A program made the position numbers and the translations under genes. A stretch of DNA of 64,000 nucleotides. Source: Haliotis asinina (Eukaryota; Mollusca; Gastropoda; Lepetellida; Haliotidae). The stretch is taken from contig NC_090291.1 in NCBI RefSeq assembly GCF_037392515.1, forward strand, positions 37,471,001-37,535,000. The letters are read 5' to 3'. Below are positions 45,290-57,400 of the stretch, piece by piece. The notes beneath the pieces are model-generated. The model searched no databases. It had not been told where the DNA came from and saw only the letters and a program-made list of their open reading frames with translations. Position 1 is the stretch's first letter, and the number at the start of each line of letters is the position of its first letter.

Positions 45290-45655
45290 TAGTGTACAGT
45301 ATACAACACTGTGCACTTAAAGTACCCACGAATCCGTTGGTAAATGACCAGATGTTGGCCACATGAATACGTGCAAACACCCAGTTGCGGGTACAGCAAC
45401 GTGCAGTGAACTTGGACAAAGTACTGTGACTATGTGTCCCAGTCCACCCAGCTGTTAATGGGTACCTCGATAGGATGAGAGAGCCTCAATAAACTCGGTG
45501 CGCCAAGTGGTAGCAAGAGTTGTATACTCCCCAGGGAGTTGAGATTGAATACGATGTGCTGTTGAAATTGACATCCAATGATCGAGGGTAATATACCAGC
45601 GATTTAAGCATGCACTAGTGCATGGATATGTGCGCTATATAAATATCCTATATGA
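45290..45655. repeat. Unclassified dispersed repeat
   Basis: Contains CACCCAGCTGTTAATGGGTA and GTGCGCTATATAAATATCCT, motifs common in marine-invertebrate repeats; a shorter related stretch (ACCGGGTACCCAGTCACTGC) is at about 14036 in gene A. Family not assigned. Confidence 0.45.
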
Positions 45656-45802
45656 CACTATGCAAGACATAAAACAATTATTAAGACATATCATCACTGC
45701 CCCCATCTTGTCACAGAAAGATTACCCGTATATACCTGTTGTAACTTTGAATCCATACTAACTATAAAGCTGGACTGAGAACACAAGTAAACGCTAAAAC
45801 AG

Positions 45803-45808
45803 TTTATT
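45803..45808 (-). terminator. Candidate distal poly(A) signal for the SAMHD1-like gene
   Basis: AATAAA on minus, followed downstream by GTTTACTTGTGTTCTC, a GU-rich element. It coincides with the edge of the CpG-poor domain. If used, the 3' UTR would be about 8.6 kb. A proximal alternative AATAAA on minus lies at 53370-53365. Confidence 0.35.
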
Positions 45809-47583
45809 GCATACGGTCAAATGCAGAAATACAATTAAACTTCAAAACAGAAACAAAAAGATATGTTCTGACCCTTATAACAAATCTAGGACTGATTTGT
45901 TCAATGCTGCAGTCAGCAGTATTCCAGCCAAACACCAACAATAAGCAAGTAACAGAATCTAGATCAAAGAGAACAACAATCCTGGTCAACTTGTGTAACA
46001 TAACAGGCATCAACCAAATCACCGATCCTGACCAAATGATCCTGACAATTTTCAGTCACCTGAATTACCAGAATAATAATTCTACATTAACAAGAATGTG
46101 TAATCATCACACACCAACAGAGAATGGCTATGTGTGTGAAGGTATACAAATGAGGTATGCAAAATATACATTTACATTTACATATCATGTTTATGATTAC
46201 AAATGCACAGCCTGACTACAAGTTTCTTAATTTGCTGCATTTCTCTGCAACACATTCATCTATACAAATGCCAGATTAACCAAAAACCTCTACCCACCCT
46301 TGGAGGATACTGGCCCATGGCAGTTTGTGGAGTGGTGGGTGGTTTTACAGAAGAGATTCAACAAGAGCAAGTCTGAAGAGGTAGCTCATGAATCGGAGAA
46401 TCAGTTCCAGATAATACAGCTCACATGAACCAAGTGTTCTGGACTCTCTGAACATTGATGCAATCAACTTTCAAAACCTCCCTGAAGCTAACGCTTGCAT
46501 TTTAGGATATATTTTCAGTTGTGGTGTCATCCTGTTCATAAAATGGGTTACACCAAGATACTTGTCCTCTGCCTCAATGAGCAGAGACGCCAACCTTAAC
46601 AATTTTGATTGTTGTCCCTATGAATTATTGACTCAGAATAGGTCAATATGATTACACTAAAGAGTCTATGAAATTAATTAAAATTTTGATAAATATAGAC
46701 AAAAGCATATATGTTCATGTTTCATTAAAAAAAAACATGAAAAAGAAATGTAATGCTGATAATTTGGAAATCTGCTGATGGAGGTATGAGACATTAAAGC
46801 TTCACTCTTGATTAGTGTCATATTATCTTTCTCAGAATCCCATCACAACTTTTCAGTATTTAACTGACAACTAATTTTATGGTCGAACTACTAATTTTGA
46901 TTCTTGAAACTCCTATTTGCAACACTTAGGTTGGCATTTCTACATGAGCACAATGTGCATATTTGTCATAACACCCATTTACAAAAGAACTGCATGAAGA
47001 TGAGATCAACATAGTCTTCATTTAGCCCTACAATGGTACAAACCAACAGTGTGTTCATGAGGAGGACACTGACATCAAGTTGTAGTCTTATAGTACCATC
47101 CACTTAGCAATACAGTATGCAAGCAAAGAAAAACGAAAAATGGTCTGCCAGTAGAGACAGCTGGTATATAGGTAATTTGTTTGTTGTACAATATACAAAC
47201 AAAATCCAGGAGGTGGTCTTTAAATATTCAAGTCAAGAACTGAAAATCCAGTGATTGATATTATGAGCAAAATCTGGGTGTGATGTCAGTTTACCTAGTC
47301 ATAAAACCTATCACCGATACATTTTATCTATACATTATTAATAGCACTTATATTTTCAATATTAATAACATTATCAATAACACATGTTTTCAAATAAAGA
47401 TCATCATAAATAATACACATTTTTTCAATGAAATTCACAAAACAATGGATTTGGGAGATCCACAACAAATAAAATAGCAGTCAATACAGTTGTTATACTG
47501 ACATTAAAATCTGACTGGGTCAAATAGAATCAATATTGACATTACATCAGTTAAATGCCCTAAGGTGACACCAGGCACTTAAT

Positions 47584-47826
47584 GAATGAGTGAGTGAGTT
47601 GTTTTACACTGCACTCATATTCCAGCTATATGGCAGTGGTCTGTAAATAATTGAGTCTGGACCAGACAATCCAGTGATCAACAACACGACCATCGACCTG
47701 CACAATTGGGAACCGATGACGACGTGTCAACCAGTCTGACCACCTGATCCTGTCAGTTGCCTCTTACAACAAGCATAGTCGCCTTGTATAGCAAGCATGG
47801 GGTGCTGAAGGCGTATTCTACCCCAG
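47584..47826 (-). mobile_element. F2 SINE, duplicated-head-box subfamily
   Basis: AATGAGTGAGTGAGTTGTTT start, ATAGTCGCCTTGTATAGCAA extra box, end GGCGTATTCTACCCC. Confidence 0.87.
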
Positions 47827-48917
47827 ACCTTCATCAGTTCTGGCCACTTAATACAACTTGAACTAATAGTGCCAATAAACAGGAGGCATACAGACTGACT
47901 ACATCTTGTGGGATAACAGTCAGTCATTATATTCCTTTCCCTTACATTATGGATTAAAGAAATTATGTCAATGAGAATAACATTAAATTAAAATGAGTTC
48001 TCTGTTAACAGTGTTCAAGAGTCATCTCATGAAAACTCCATTCGTGTATGAATCATAAAAACAGATGTCAAATACTATGAAACAAAACACTAAAAATACA
48101 ACTTCAAGTTATTCCAAGCATGTTATAGGACTATTTCCCTCATTCCAATACATAAAATGATATTTTGATTTCTTACATAAAACACATAAGAACATCACTA
48201 TAAAATAATAAAACAAAAAAGGCAAATATTGTGACTGTAAAACCACGTGACATTTGATTATCTTCATGTGTAAGCAATATTTGTAAAATCAGCAATTCAT
48301 TTTCAATCACTCATGAGTTTTCTCATATCAGCATACCTGCAACAAACTGTTGGCAGTGACACATGGCTATATTAAGCTTTGACATATTAACCTACAGTGC
48401 AGATCCTTGCCACCACCGTTGATCTACACACTGACTATGAGGATGCATAGTGAATACTAGGCCCTGAATTATACTACTCAACTTTTGATTGGGATAATCT
48501 GATATGCCCATACACTGTCACAGAATGCTAAGAGAATAACCAGAGCCATGGCTGCTAATTGCTATTTCAGGTCAAACTGAAATGGATGAGGTAGTCTGGG
48601 TTTAGGATTTCTTGGAGATTTTCTTTCTTTCAAGAAAATGATAAACTTGCAGCATGCCAATATAATCTTTACATGTTGCTAATGATATTTAGTTGCATAC
48701 AACAATGTTACAAATTGTTAGCAGCTATCTATGTTGTGTGGGTAAGATGAAACTGAACCAAGTCACTGAACCAGTCTACCAAATACGCATATTACCAGCA
48801 GACAACTTCAAATCTAGACTTTCCACTGGGTTGATTTCACACAATATAATGATTAGTTTATGCTACAACTTCAACTAATGATATCCAAAATAAATTAAAG
48901 AAATGGTAATGGACTGA

Positions 48918-49077
48918 GAAGTGAGTTTAGTTTTACACAGCTTTTGTAACATTCCAGCAATATCATTGCAGGAACACCAGAAATGGACTTCACACATTGT
49001 ACCCATGTGGGAAATAGAACCCATGTCTTTGGGGTGACGAGTGAACACTTTAACCACTTGGCTACCCACACAGCCCC
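48918..49077 (-). mobile_element. F1 SINE, full length, CpG-decayed
   Basis: Many CpG sites of the family are TpG or CpA here (TTTTACACAGCTTTTGTAAC, GAACACTTTAACCACTTGGC), in line with the surrounding CpG depletion. Confidence 0.87.
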
Positions 49078-49587
49078 TAAAGAATGGATGATAGTTGCTA
49101 AACACCTGTACATAATAATTCTATGGAACTACGTTGGGGTGTTATGCAAGGCTTCTGTATAAAGAAGTCAAAAACATTGTATACCACTCCAAAGAAATTA
49201 GAGATCACCATAGGTTCCTAGTAATCAGAAATGCATGTCTAAACATTCATCAGCTGTGGAGACACTAACTACAGAAATATGAAAGAATCTGTGTCCTTAA
49301 CTTCTGTGGAGTAGTATATAATACAGGACAACACTGCTGATGTATTGCTGATTCCAAAGCACCGTGTATTTGAGAAATATGACTGCTGATCATATATTGG
49401 GTGGATTTGATAATAATAATAATAATATCCTATAATGGGTGGATTTCTGGGCAGGATATATTGGCAGCTAATACGGTATTCACTAAAAATGCAAACAAGA
49501 CATGTCAGTAACAGCTACAATTAGAGGTTACAAACATGACATCACTGGTCTGTTGACTATGCAGTCAGAATATTACATACAAGGTTG

Positions 49588-49666
49588 CATGATGTTTAAC
49601 ACAATACTCAGCAGCTTTATGACGGCTGTTTAACAATAATAGAGTCTGAACCAGACAATCCAGAAG
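49588..49666 (-). mobile_element. F2 SINE fragment
   Basis: AATACTCAGCAGCTTTATGA and AGTCTGAACCAGACAATCCA only. Confidence 0.65.
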
Positions 49667-50117
49667 GTAGCTTGCACAAACCGTCCAATGAAATTTTGCC
49701 CTCATTCTCATAGAGAAGCACTGAAATGCCATCACACAAAGCTAGTGATCTAACCCACTTAGCCGGCTCCGATTCAACAAATATGGAAGTGAGACAACTC
49801 ATGATACAGATCACATGGTTTGTGTGCCTCTGTGATAAGGGTAAACTCACATGCCTTCCATTGCCAAAAGTAATCAATACACTGTACCTTCAGAAAGTGT
49901 TCCAAAGCAACATATTATACGTGAAGTTACACATTCTCTGTTCAGTACAGAGTCGAATACAGTGGAAGATGTCAAAACCGGCATCAGTCTAATCTGGCAG
50001 GTTTAACCATTGGCATAAAATCCAAGTCCCTTCCTTGGCTTGTACATTTATCATCAGCTCTGCAATCTGGCACATTGTCTAAAACAGATTATTTCCTCAG
50101 TTCCTAAATGGAAATTA

Positions 50118-50581
50118 CAGTGCACCCTGGATATAATGCCACCCTGGATATAATGCCGCCCTGGATATAATGCTCCTGGTTGTAATGTCACACTCAATGT
50201 AATGAATGGATTTCCTGCCAAATTATCAACCTGGTTACAATGCCAAACTGGATATAATGCCAGTTGTTTAAAACTTTTGGAACAAAAAGTCAATTTACCC
50301 TCGTTCTAATGCCAATTATACTGGCTGCGTGTAGTATACATACTTTAATTGGTTAACTGACATGACTCAAACAAATTGTAGTCTTGCTTTCCTAGACAGT
50401 ATTACAAAGGTGATAATACAGTTCCTGCCCTCTGCAACAACAGGTAACCTGCAACCCCTGACTGATCAGCTCAATCACTTGGTTTATTGCATTGGTCTGT
50501 CCTACCTGTTTATAATGCTGCCCTGGACATAGTGCCATAATTTCTCCTCGACAAACATGGCATTATAACCAGGGTACACCG
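50118..50581. mobile_element. pogo-like MITE, 464 bp
   Basis: TA-flanked. Left end CAGTGCACCCTGGATATAAT, right end complement CGGTGTACCCTGGTTATAAT; inverted repeats of about 24 bp. Just inside the left end the motif CCCTGGATATAATGCC is repeated three times with further weaker copies, as subterminal repeats. No coding capacity. Confidence 0.75.
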
Positions 50582-53500
50582 TATTTCATTATTTTTTTTG
50601 TTATTTCCATACATTTACAGAGGGACACTGGTTTACCAACAACATTATGGCATGTATTATAAACACAAAGCTCTTACACATAAGGCATATACACTACAGA
50701 TAACAGGTCACTTCAGCCCAACATCTCTACATTCATAAAAGTACATTTGAGACATAACCTAATGTATTGTAACAATATTAGGTTTATACACTGCATATTC
50801 TCAATCATCAGAAAGATAAGGCCTCTTGCACTGTGTGTATCAATCAACATACACAGCGCTCTGCAAATTGAATCTAAGATGTCTGGTTGGGCAACACTCA
50901 AAGACTACAGCAGTTTAAACAAACTAACAAGAAGTAGCTAAGATAAAGTTACTATTAAGTAGGCACAGCATGTCAGTATTGCAACAACTTCCTTTACATT
51001 TTGACTGAACACAATGCCATTTGTAAACATCTGCCAGATCACGGCCATTATGGTTTTGACAACTTCTACTATTTTAGGAAACTCCAGGAACATGGGTATG
51101 GTACTAAGCTACACACATAATGCCAGTGCATGAAATAAGCCAAAACCAGACAGGGCTGGTAACTTCAAAATGCTACCAGCCCCAAATGGATCTAACCAGA
51201 CCAGACAGCAAGAATTCACTCAGATGTATGGAACATCTAATATTTGCACCAGACCGCCAGACTGGACAGCAATAAATTTAGACTGTCTGTTTGAAATCTA
51301 GCCCATCTCTTGCAGTTGGACAGGCCTCATTTCATGCATTGATAATGCGTCAAATAAAATAATCACACCTAATCCTAGGTTTGCGACATGTCAAAGGGAC
51401 ATAACTCTGCACAAATAATGGCAGTGTCATTGCCACAGGGAGACAACTCTGTACAGTTAACTGCACTGACCTTTGTCAAGTGGACCACCCTGACCTTCAT
51501 CTCCATCACAGCATGGGTGGAATACAGTCACAGGAACAACACATACACAATGACACAGTATCTCACATAACTGTCACCTGACCAACATTAACAAACAATA
51601 GTGTGTTCCCTGGAAGCATCACTATGGCAACAAGAGTTATAAATAGCAACAGAAACAGGATGGCTTACATGAGTGAACGAAAACACTGTAACAAGCAAAT
51701 GTAAAAGTACATTGGCATTTTTCTGTGCCACGCTGACACATTGAGTTCAATGTGATATTCAGGAGACACAAACACATTGTGCTGTAAAACGGGGAATTAA
51801 AATTCAGTGCTGCAGGTGGGACTTTTTTTGAAGGATCTCATTGTCCCTTACCTTTAAAGAATGTGCACCAGTAACCAAAAGTGAAAAATCTGTTAGCATT
51901 CTCTTTGACATTTTGACAGAACGAAAGATTTGATGATAAACTCTGTACATGAAGTCTAGCTCTGTACAATGAAATAAGCTCTTTACAGTGACTATAGTAT
52001 TATAGTATCATATGTAAATAGATGCACTAGAAATGTGCAGAGCTCAGGAAGACTCATTTCCATTTCCAGAAGTGTTAAGTTTGTCAAGAGTTTTGACTTT
52101 GATTACCTAATGTTTGACATTGCTTTCAATAAAAATAGTCACATTTGGAAATTGCCCAAAAACATAAAAAAAACGTGTCACAAACAGTAAATTTGAACTA
52201 CTGTTGTTGCATACATTTATAAATGAAGCACCAAGATAGGTACAATTAGCACGAATCCCACAATTATACAGTCCGGCTGCAGCACTGAAATTAGGGATTA
52301 TATACCAATGTCATCAACATTTTCAAATACGAGTAAATACAACATTGAACATTCTAAGCCCTGTGGATGCAAATATGGTGAGTATTTCTAATAAAAGATG
52401 TTAAAAACATTCTTGTCAAAGCCAAGTAAAATATATATTATGGATGCATATTTGCCACCATAGTCTATGCACCAACAAGCCTACACACTAAATGCAGTGA
52501 CATAATCAAATCTTAACACATTTCCTTTCAACACATAATATTTTCATAATCACCTTCAGTTAATGATGTCTACCAATACATATTCTGTAAAACTCAAACT
52601 GTATGTACAAGAATGCTTTGATTTAATTCAACTTTCACCTGTATGAAGCAGAACTTTAGAGGATCTTACTCTAAGGACCAAATTACTTTTATTTATCGTA
52701 TAGTACTGTAAATTAGTAGAATGTTGAAGACAAAAAAAAATACAACCTGTAGAAGGGGCTGCTTATCTGTAACACTTTCGCCAACTTTTTGTTCAGGTGA
52801 CTAGTAAGAAAACAAGATCATATCATTACGTGTGAATGAACATAACAAACAACTCTTACATTATTGAAAAATTGCTGAGAATCAGAGAAAAGCTGCAATG
52901 TTCACTCACCAGTGACATCACTGCCTTAGTCTCTGACAGGGTATGTAGTTGGAGCATGGTATTATGAAATCAGTGCACATCTCTGCATATAAGACAGATT
53001 TGATCTAATTATTCATCATCAAATCAATTTTCCCAAGCATTCATCAACATATAGACATTATAATGTGTTCTACAAGATCAATGTTTTACCCATCCATCTT
53101 CTTTTTACTATCAATGATACCATAGTATAATGTTCTCGAGGTGGTGAATTAATCAAAGTTTGTCTCGCATTGTGGAAAGCATTGTAGCTATTCCCTTTTT
53201 TCAACAAAAAATACCAATAAAAAATAGTAGGGGATATTGGATGATTTACAAGATTAATAAAATGTAAATGATGAAGTCAAAGAGGAAACAAATGATGAAG
53301 AGAAATTAAGGGAAAATGTGACAGTTTGTTCCATTCCTTTAGAAATATTTCATCTGTATGGATATTTATTACTTTTTGTCATATACATTGGCATTGACTG
53401 GTGGTATGCTTGCAAACTGGAACATCCCCTACTTTTTTGGAATAGTATATGTTAAATACTCTTCAAACATACTATCAGACATCCTTAATACATATTGCAC

Positions 53501-53601
53501 TCATAGCGATGATATAACACCTGCCAGTTACAGGACTGACCAGTGATCACCTGACCATCCAATCACCAGCTTATTCACATGAAAAACTAATCTACTTGGG
53601 A

Positions 53602-53969
53602 AGAGTAAGTTTAGTTTTACTCCGCACTCAGCAATATTCCAGCTATATGGCGACGGTCTGTAAATAATCGAGTCTGGGCCATACAATCAAGTGATCAACA
53701 GCATGAACATCGATCTGCGCAATTGGGAACCGATGACATGTGTCAGCCAAGTCACCGAGCCTGACCACCCAATCCCGCTAGTCGCCTCTTACAACAACAA
53801 GCATAGTCGCCTTTTATGGCAAGCATGGGTTGCTGAAGGCCTATTCTACCCCCGGACCTTCAGGGGTCTTCCGGCAAGCATGGGTTGCTGAAGACCTATT
53901 CTTCCCCGGGACCTTCAGGGGTCTTCCGGCAAGCATGGGTTGCTGAAGACCTATTCTACCGCGTACCTT
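53602..53969 (-). mobile_element. F2 SINE with tandemly repeated 5' end
   Basis: Full F2 body (TTTAGTTTTACTCCGCACTC onward, CpG well kept), whose head end CAAGCATGGGTTGCTGAAG is present three times at 56-60 bp spacing, each followed by a CTTCAGGGGTCTTCCGG-type block. Confidence 0.88.
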
Positions 53970-54428
53970 CACGGGCCTACTTGGGAAGAAGCATATTATG
54001 AGATGGAAATATACAAGCATTATGCATGAACTGTTGAGATGTCTTCAGAGATCAACATTTTACTTTTCTACAGCTCTAGAAGTAACAGGTATGGAAAATT
54101 AACTCATCATAATTTATCATAATGTTGTGATTCCATTGAAATATTGGCAATTACTCAAATATAGCCTGCTTTGTTGGTCATCATTTTCAAGACATGTCAT
54201 TTACTTGACATACAAGGCTCTGTTACTATACCATTTTTAATGAGTAAATCATATAAACTAACAGTATTCAGAGTTCTTAAGTAAAAGTTTGGTATTGAGT
54301 TGTAACGAGTCAAAAGACCATGAATTTCCTCTACTTATCTTTTTTCCACACCTTGTATCATGAAACAATGCATGCATAAAATTGAGAATGTTTTTCATTC
54401 CAATAACTCTTTAGGTAATTCAGAGCCC

Positions 54429-57400
54429 CTAAAATGACAGTCTTTGCTTGAACTTCCCAGCACTGTGAGGTGTGACCTCTGTCCCTTGATCTGGGCATCG
54501 ACTGTCTTGCGGGGTGGAGGCAGGATCCTGGGAGGCACCACGTTTCACAACTGGAGTCAACTCCCATCCAAAATGCTGCAACAAACAAACGATAGCTGGC
54601 TGAAACTCCACAGTGGACAGTAGTACACATGTAGCCCCATTAAAACAGCAGAAATGGAGCAGCTATAAAGTTTTTGGTACTTGTGGGCCACTTGGCAAAA
54701 CACATAAAAGATCAATGGACAGCAGTCCCATACGGCACTCATACTGCTGTTAATCAGAAGTACTTTACACTCAAAACATTTTGATGTGTATGTCTATGAT
54801 AACATGTCTGATAAATGTAGCAGCTCTCTTCGGCTTATTGTAGACATTTTCCACTTGGCACCCAAATCAAAGTAGTGTCTGAGGAAGGGAAACAAAAAAG
54901 GTAGATTTGGGTTAAAACCCACAGGCACTCGTGTCATTGCGAGGATTCAAGATTTTTTTTTAAATGTTTCACAGTACAATATATCTAGACAAGGCTGGAT
55001 ACTTTGGTGTACCCCACCTGCCTGCTTTTCAGATTGCTATGATACCATCGCTTGCAATCAATAAAAACTTCATCTAAACATAATCATGGGTGATTGGCCT
55101 ATTGATCACCACTTATGACACCCATCAGTTCCTTATTGTTATTTCTACAAGATGACTGAAAGCTGATTTTGAACCTAAACTAAACGATCTTGACACAAGA
55201 GGTGGACGATTACAAGAGTCTGTGACTGAGAAAGTGAGCTTTTTTTGCCAATTATAGGCACAATGCCGTTAATACAATGGCGAGGAACACCAAAAGTGGC
55301 CTTCACACATTGTACCCATGCATGGAATCAAACCTGGGTCTTTGTTGTGGACAGCAAATGCCTTAACCACTTGGCTACCTAACTGTCTTAATCAACAATG
55401 TCAGCAGCTCAGACTTTCTGTAACAATGTGGGTCTACCTTAGGGGTCTCCATGTTGTGTTTAGAGCACCAGTTCTCAAAGCACCGAGCAGCAATGCCAAG
55501 TTTGGCCTTCTGCTGGGGATCCTTACAGTAAATCAAAATCATTTGCTCAGCAAATTTCTCAGGAAGCATTTGTGAGACCTACAACAGAAAAATACAACTT
55601 ACCTATTATTTAATAAAATCAGTTTATGATTCACATACATGCGAGACAAGCATGCCCTTTCCCACACATTTTCACCAATGTTACTTAAAACAGTTATTAC
55701 TGAACGAAGAGGTCTAATTCAATTTAATGAAATGATATCTAGGTAGGTATTTCCCAACAGTGTTCCTTTAAAGATGGCAGAGTTTACTCAGCTGATATCA
55801 TGTCTTTATGATAGAGCTGCCTTTTGAAAGCTAGTATGACGTTCCACCATTCATGTGATTAATACAGAAAATATCTCGAGGCATCTGAAAACCGATAAGG
55901 TTAGGATACACAATAAGCACATTTTGTTAACATCAGTCCTGAATTTCTCCGCTTTATAACATGATCAACCTAAGCACAACAGTATGCCCAACAACACTAT
56001 CTAATGTATCAACCAACAAAACTGCAGGTGTCAACCTACAGTATTACAGATGTCCATATAGAGTATAACAGATGTCCATGTACAGTATTACAGATGAACA
56101 TGTACAGTATTACAGATGACCATTTAGAGTATTACAGATGTCCATAGACAGTATTACAGAAATCCACTTACAGTATTACAGATGTCCATGTACAGTATTA
56201 CAGATGTCCATGTACAGTATTACAGATATCCATAGACAGTATTACATATGTCCATTGACAGTATTACAGATGACCATGCACAGTATTACAGATGTCCATT
56301 GACAGTATTACAGATATCCATAGACAGTATAACAGAAGTCCATAGACAGTATTACAGATGTCCATTGACAGTATTACAGATGACCATGCACAGCATTACA
56401 GATGTCCATTGACAGTATTACAGATATCCATAGACAGTATTACAGATATCCATAGACAGTATTACAGAAGTCCATAGACAGTATTACCGATGTCCATGTA
56501 CAGTATTACAGATGCCCACCGACAGTATTGCAGATGACCATGTACAGTATTATATATGTCCATTGACAGTATTACAGATGACCATGCACAGTATTACAGA
56601 TGTCCATAGACAGTATTACAGATGTCCATAGACAGTATTACAGATATCCATAGACATTAATACAGATGTCCATAGACAGTATTACATATGTCCATTGACA
56701 GTATTACAGATGACCATGTACAGTATTACATATGTCCATTGACAGTATTACAGATGTCCATGCACGGTATTACAGATGTCCACTGACTGTATTACAGATG
56801 ACCATGCACAGTATTACAGATGTCCATAGACAGTATTACAGATGTCCATAGACAGTATTACAGATGTCCTTTACAGTATTACCAGAGAGTGTATATGTCA
56901 AACAATGATGTCATACCTCTGACTTGCGGACCTCAACAGCTCTGTTTGGGTCAGACTTGTTATAAAAGCGGACATTCTCTATTGGATTCTTGTCCTTCAT
57001 GCCATAATCCAGGTACACCAGCTGAAATATATGCACAATGTACGGCTGCCGAGATATTCATCATGCAAATCATAAATCACCCTTGACCTATCTGTTTCTC
57101 AGCACTAGGAATAATGTTACAGGTGGACAAATGTGAAGGTGACACAGTACAAGGGGACCAGATATCCCAATGATCAACAGCATGAGCATCAGTCTACACA
57201 ACTGAAATATGATGACGTGTGAACCAAGTCACTGAGCCATACCTGTAAGTAGGCTCTTATGACAAACATGGGTTTCAGAAGACCAGTTCAAACCTGGATC
57301 TTTGGCGTGTTGAGCGAACACTTTAACCACTAGGTTACCCCATGATCAAGGGATTCTGGACATGTATCACAGCTATGATCATGTATTTTCTTATCAGAAC

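Larger units (their letters stand above)
43197..45800. other. SINE-rich spacer between gene D promoter and the CpG-poor domain
   Basis: About half of the stretch is F1 or F2 sequence; no exons were recognised. CpG is still common here (for example in the SINEs at 44816-45233) and falls sharply beyond about 45.85 kb. Confidence 0.55.
45809..54428 (-). other. CpG-poor non-coding stretch, possibly long 3' UTR
   Basis: No exon or recognisable protein on either strand across 8.6 kb apart from SINEs and one MITE. CpG is very rare (two in the roughly 300 bp after 46200), as it is within the introns of the SAMHD1-like gene to the right. Either an extended 3' UTR or downstream flank of that gene. Confidence 0.4.
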
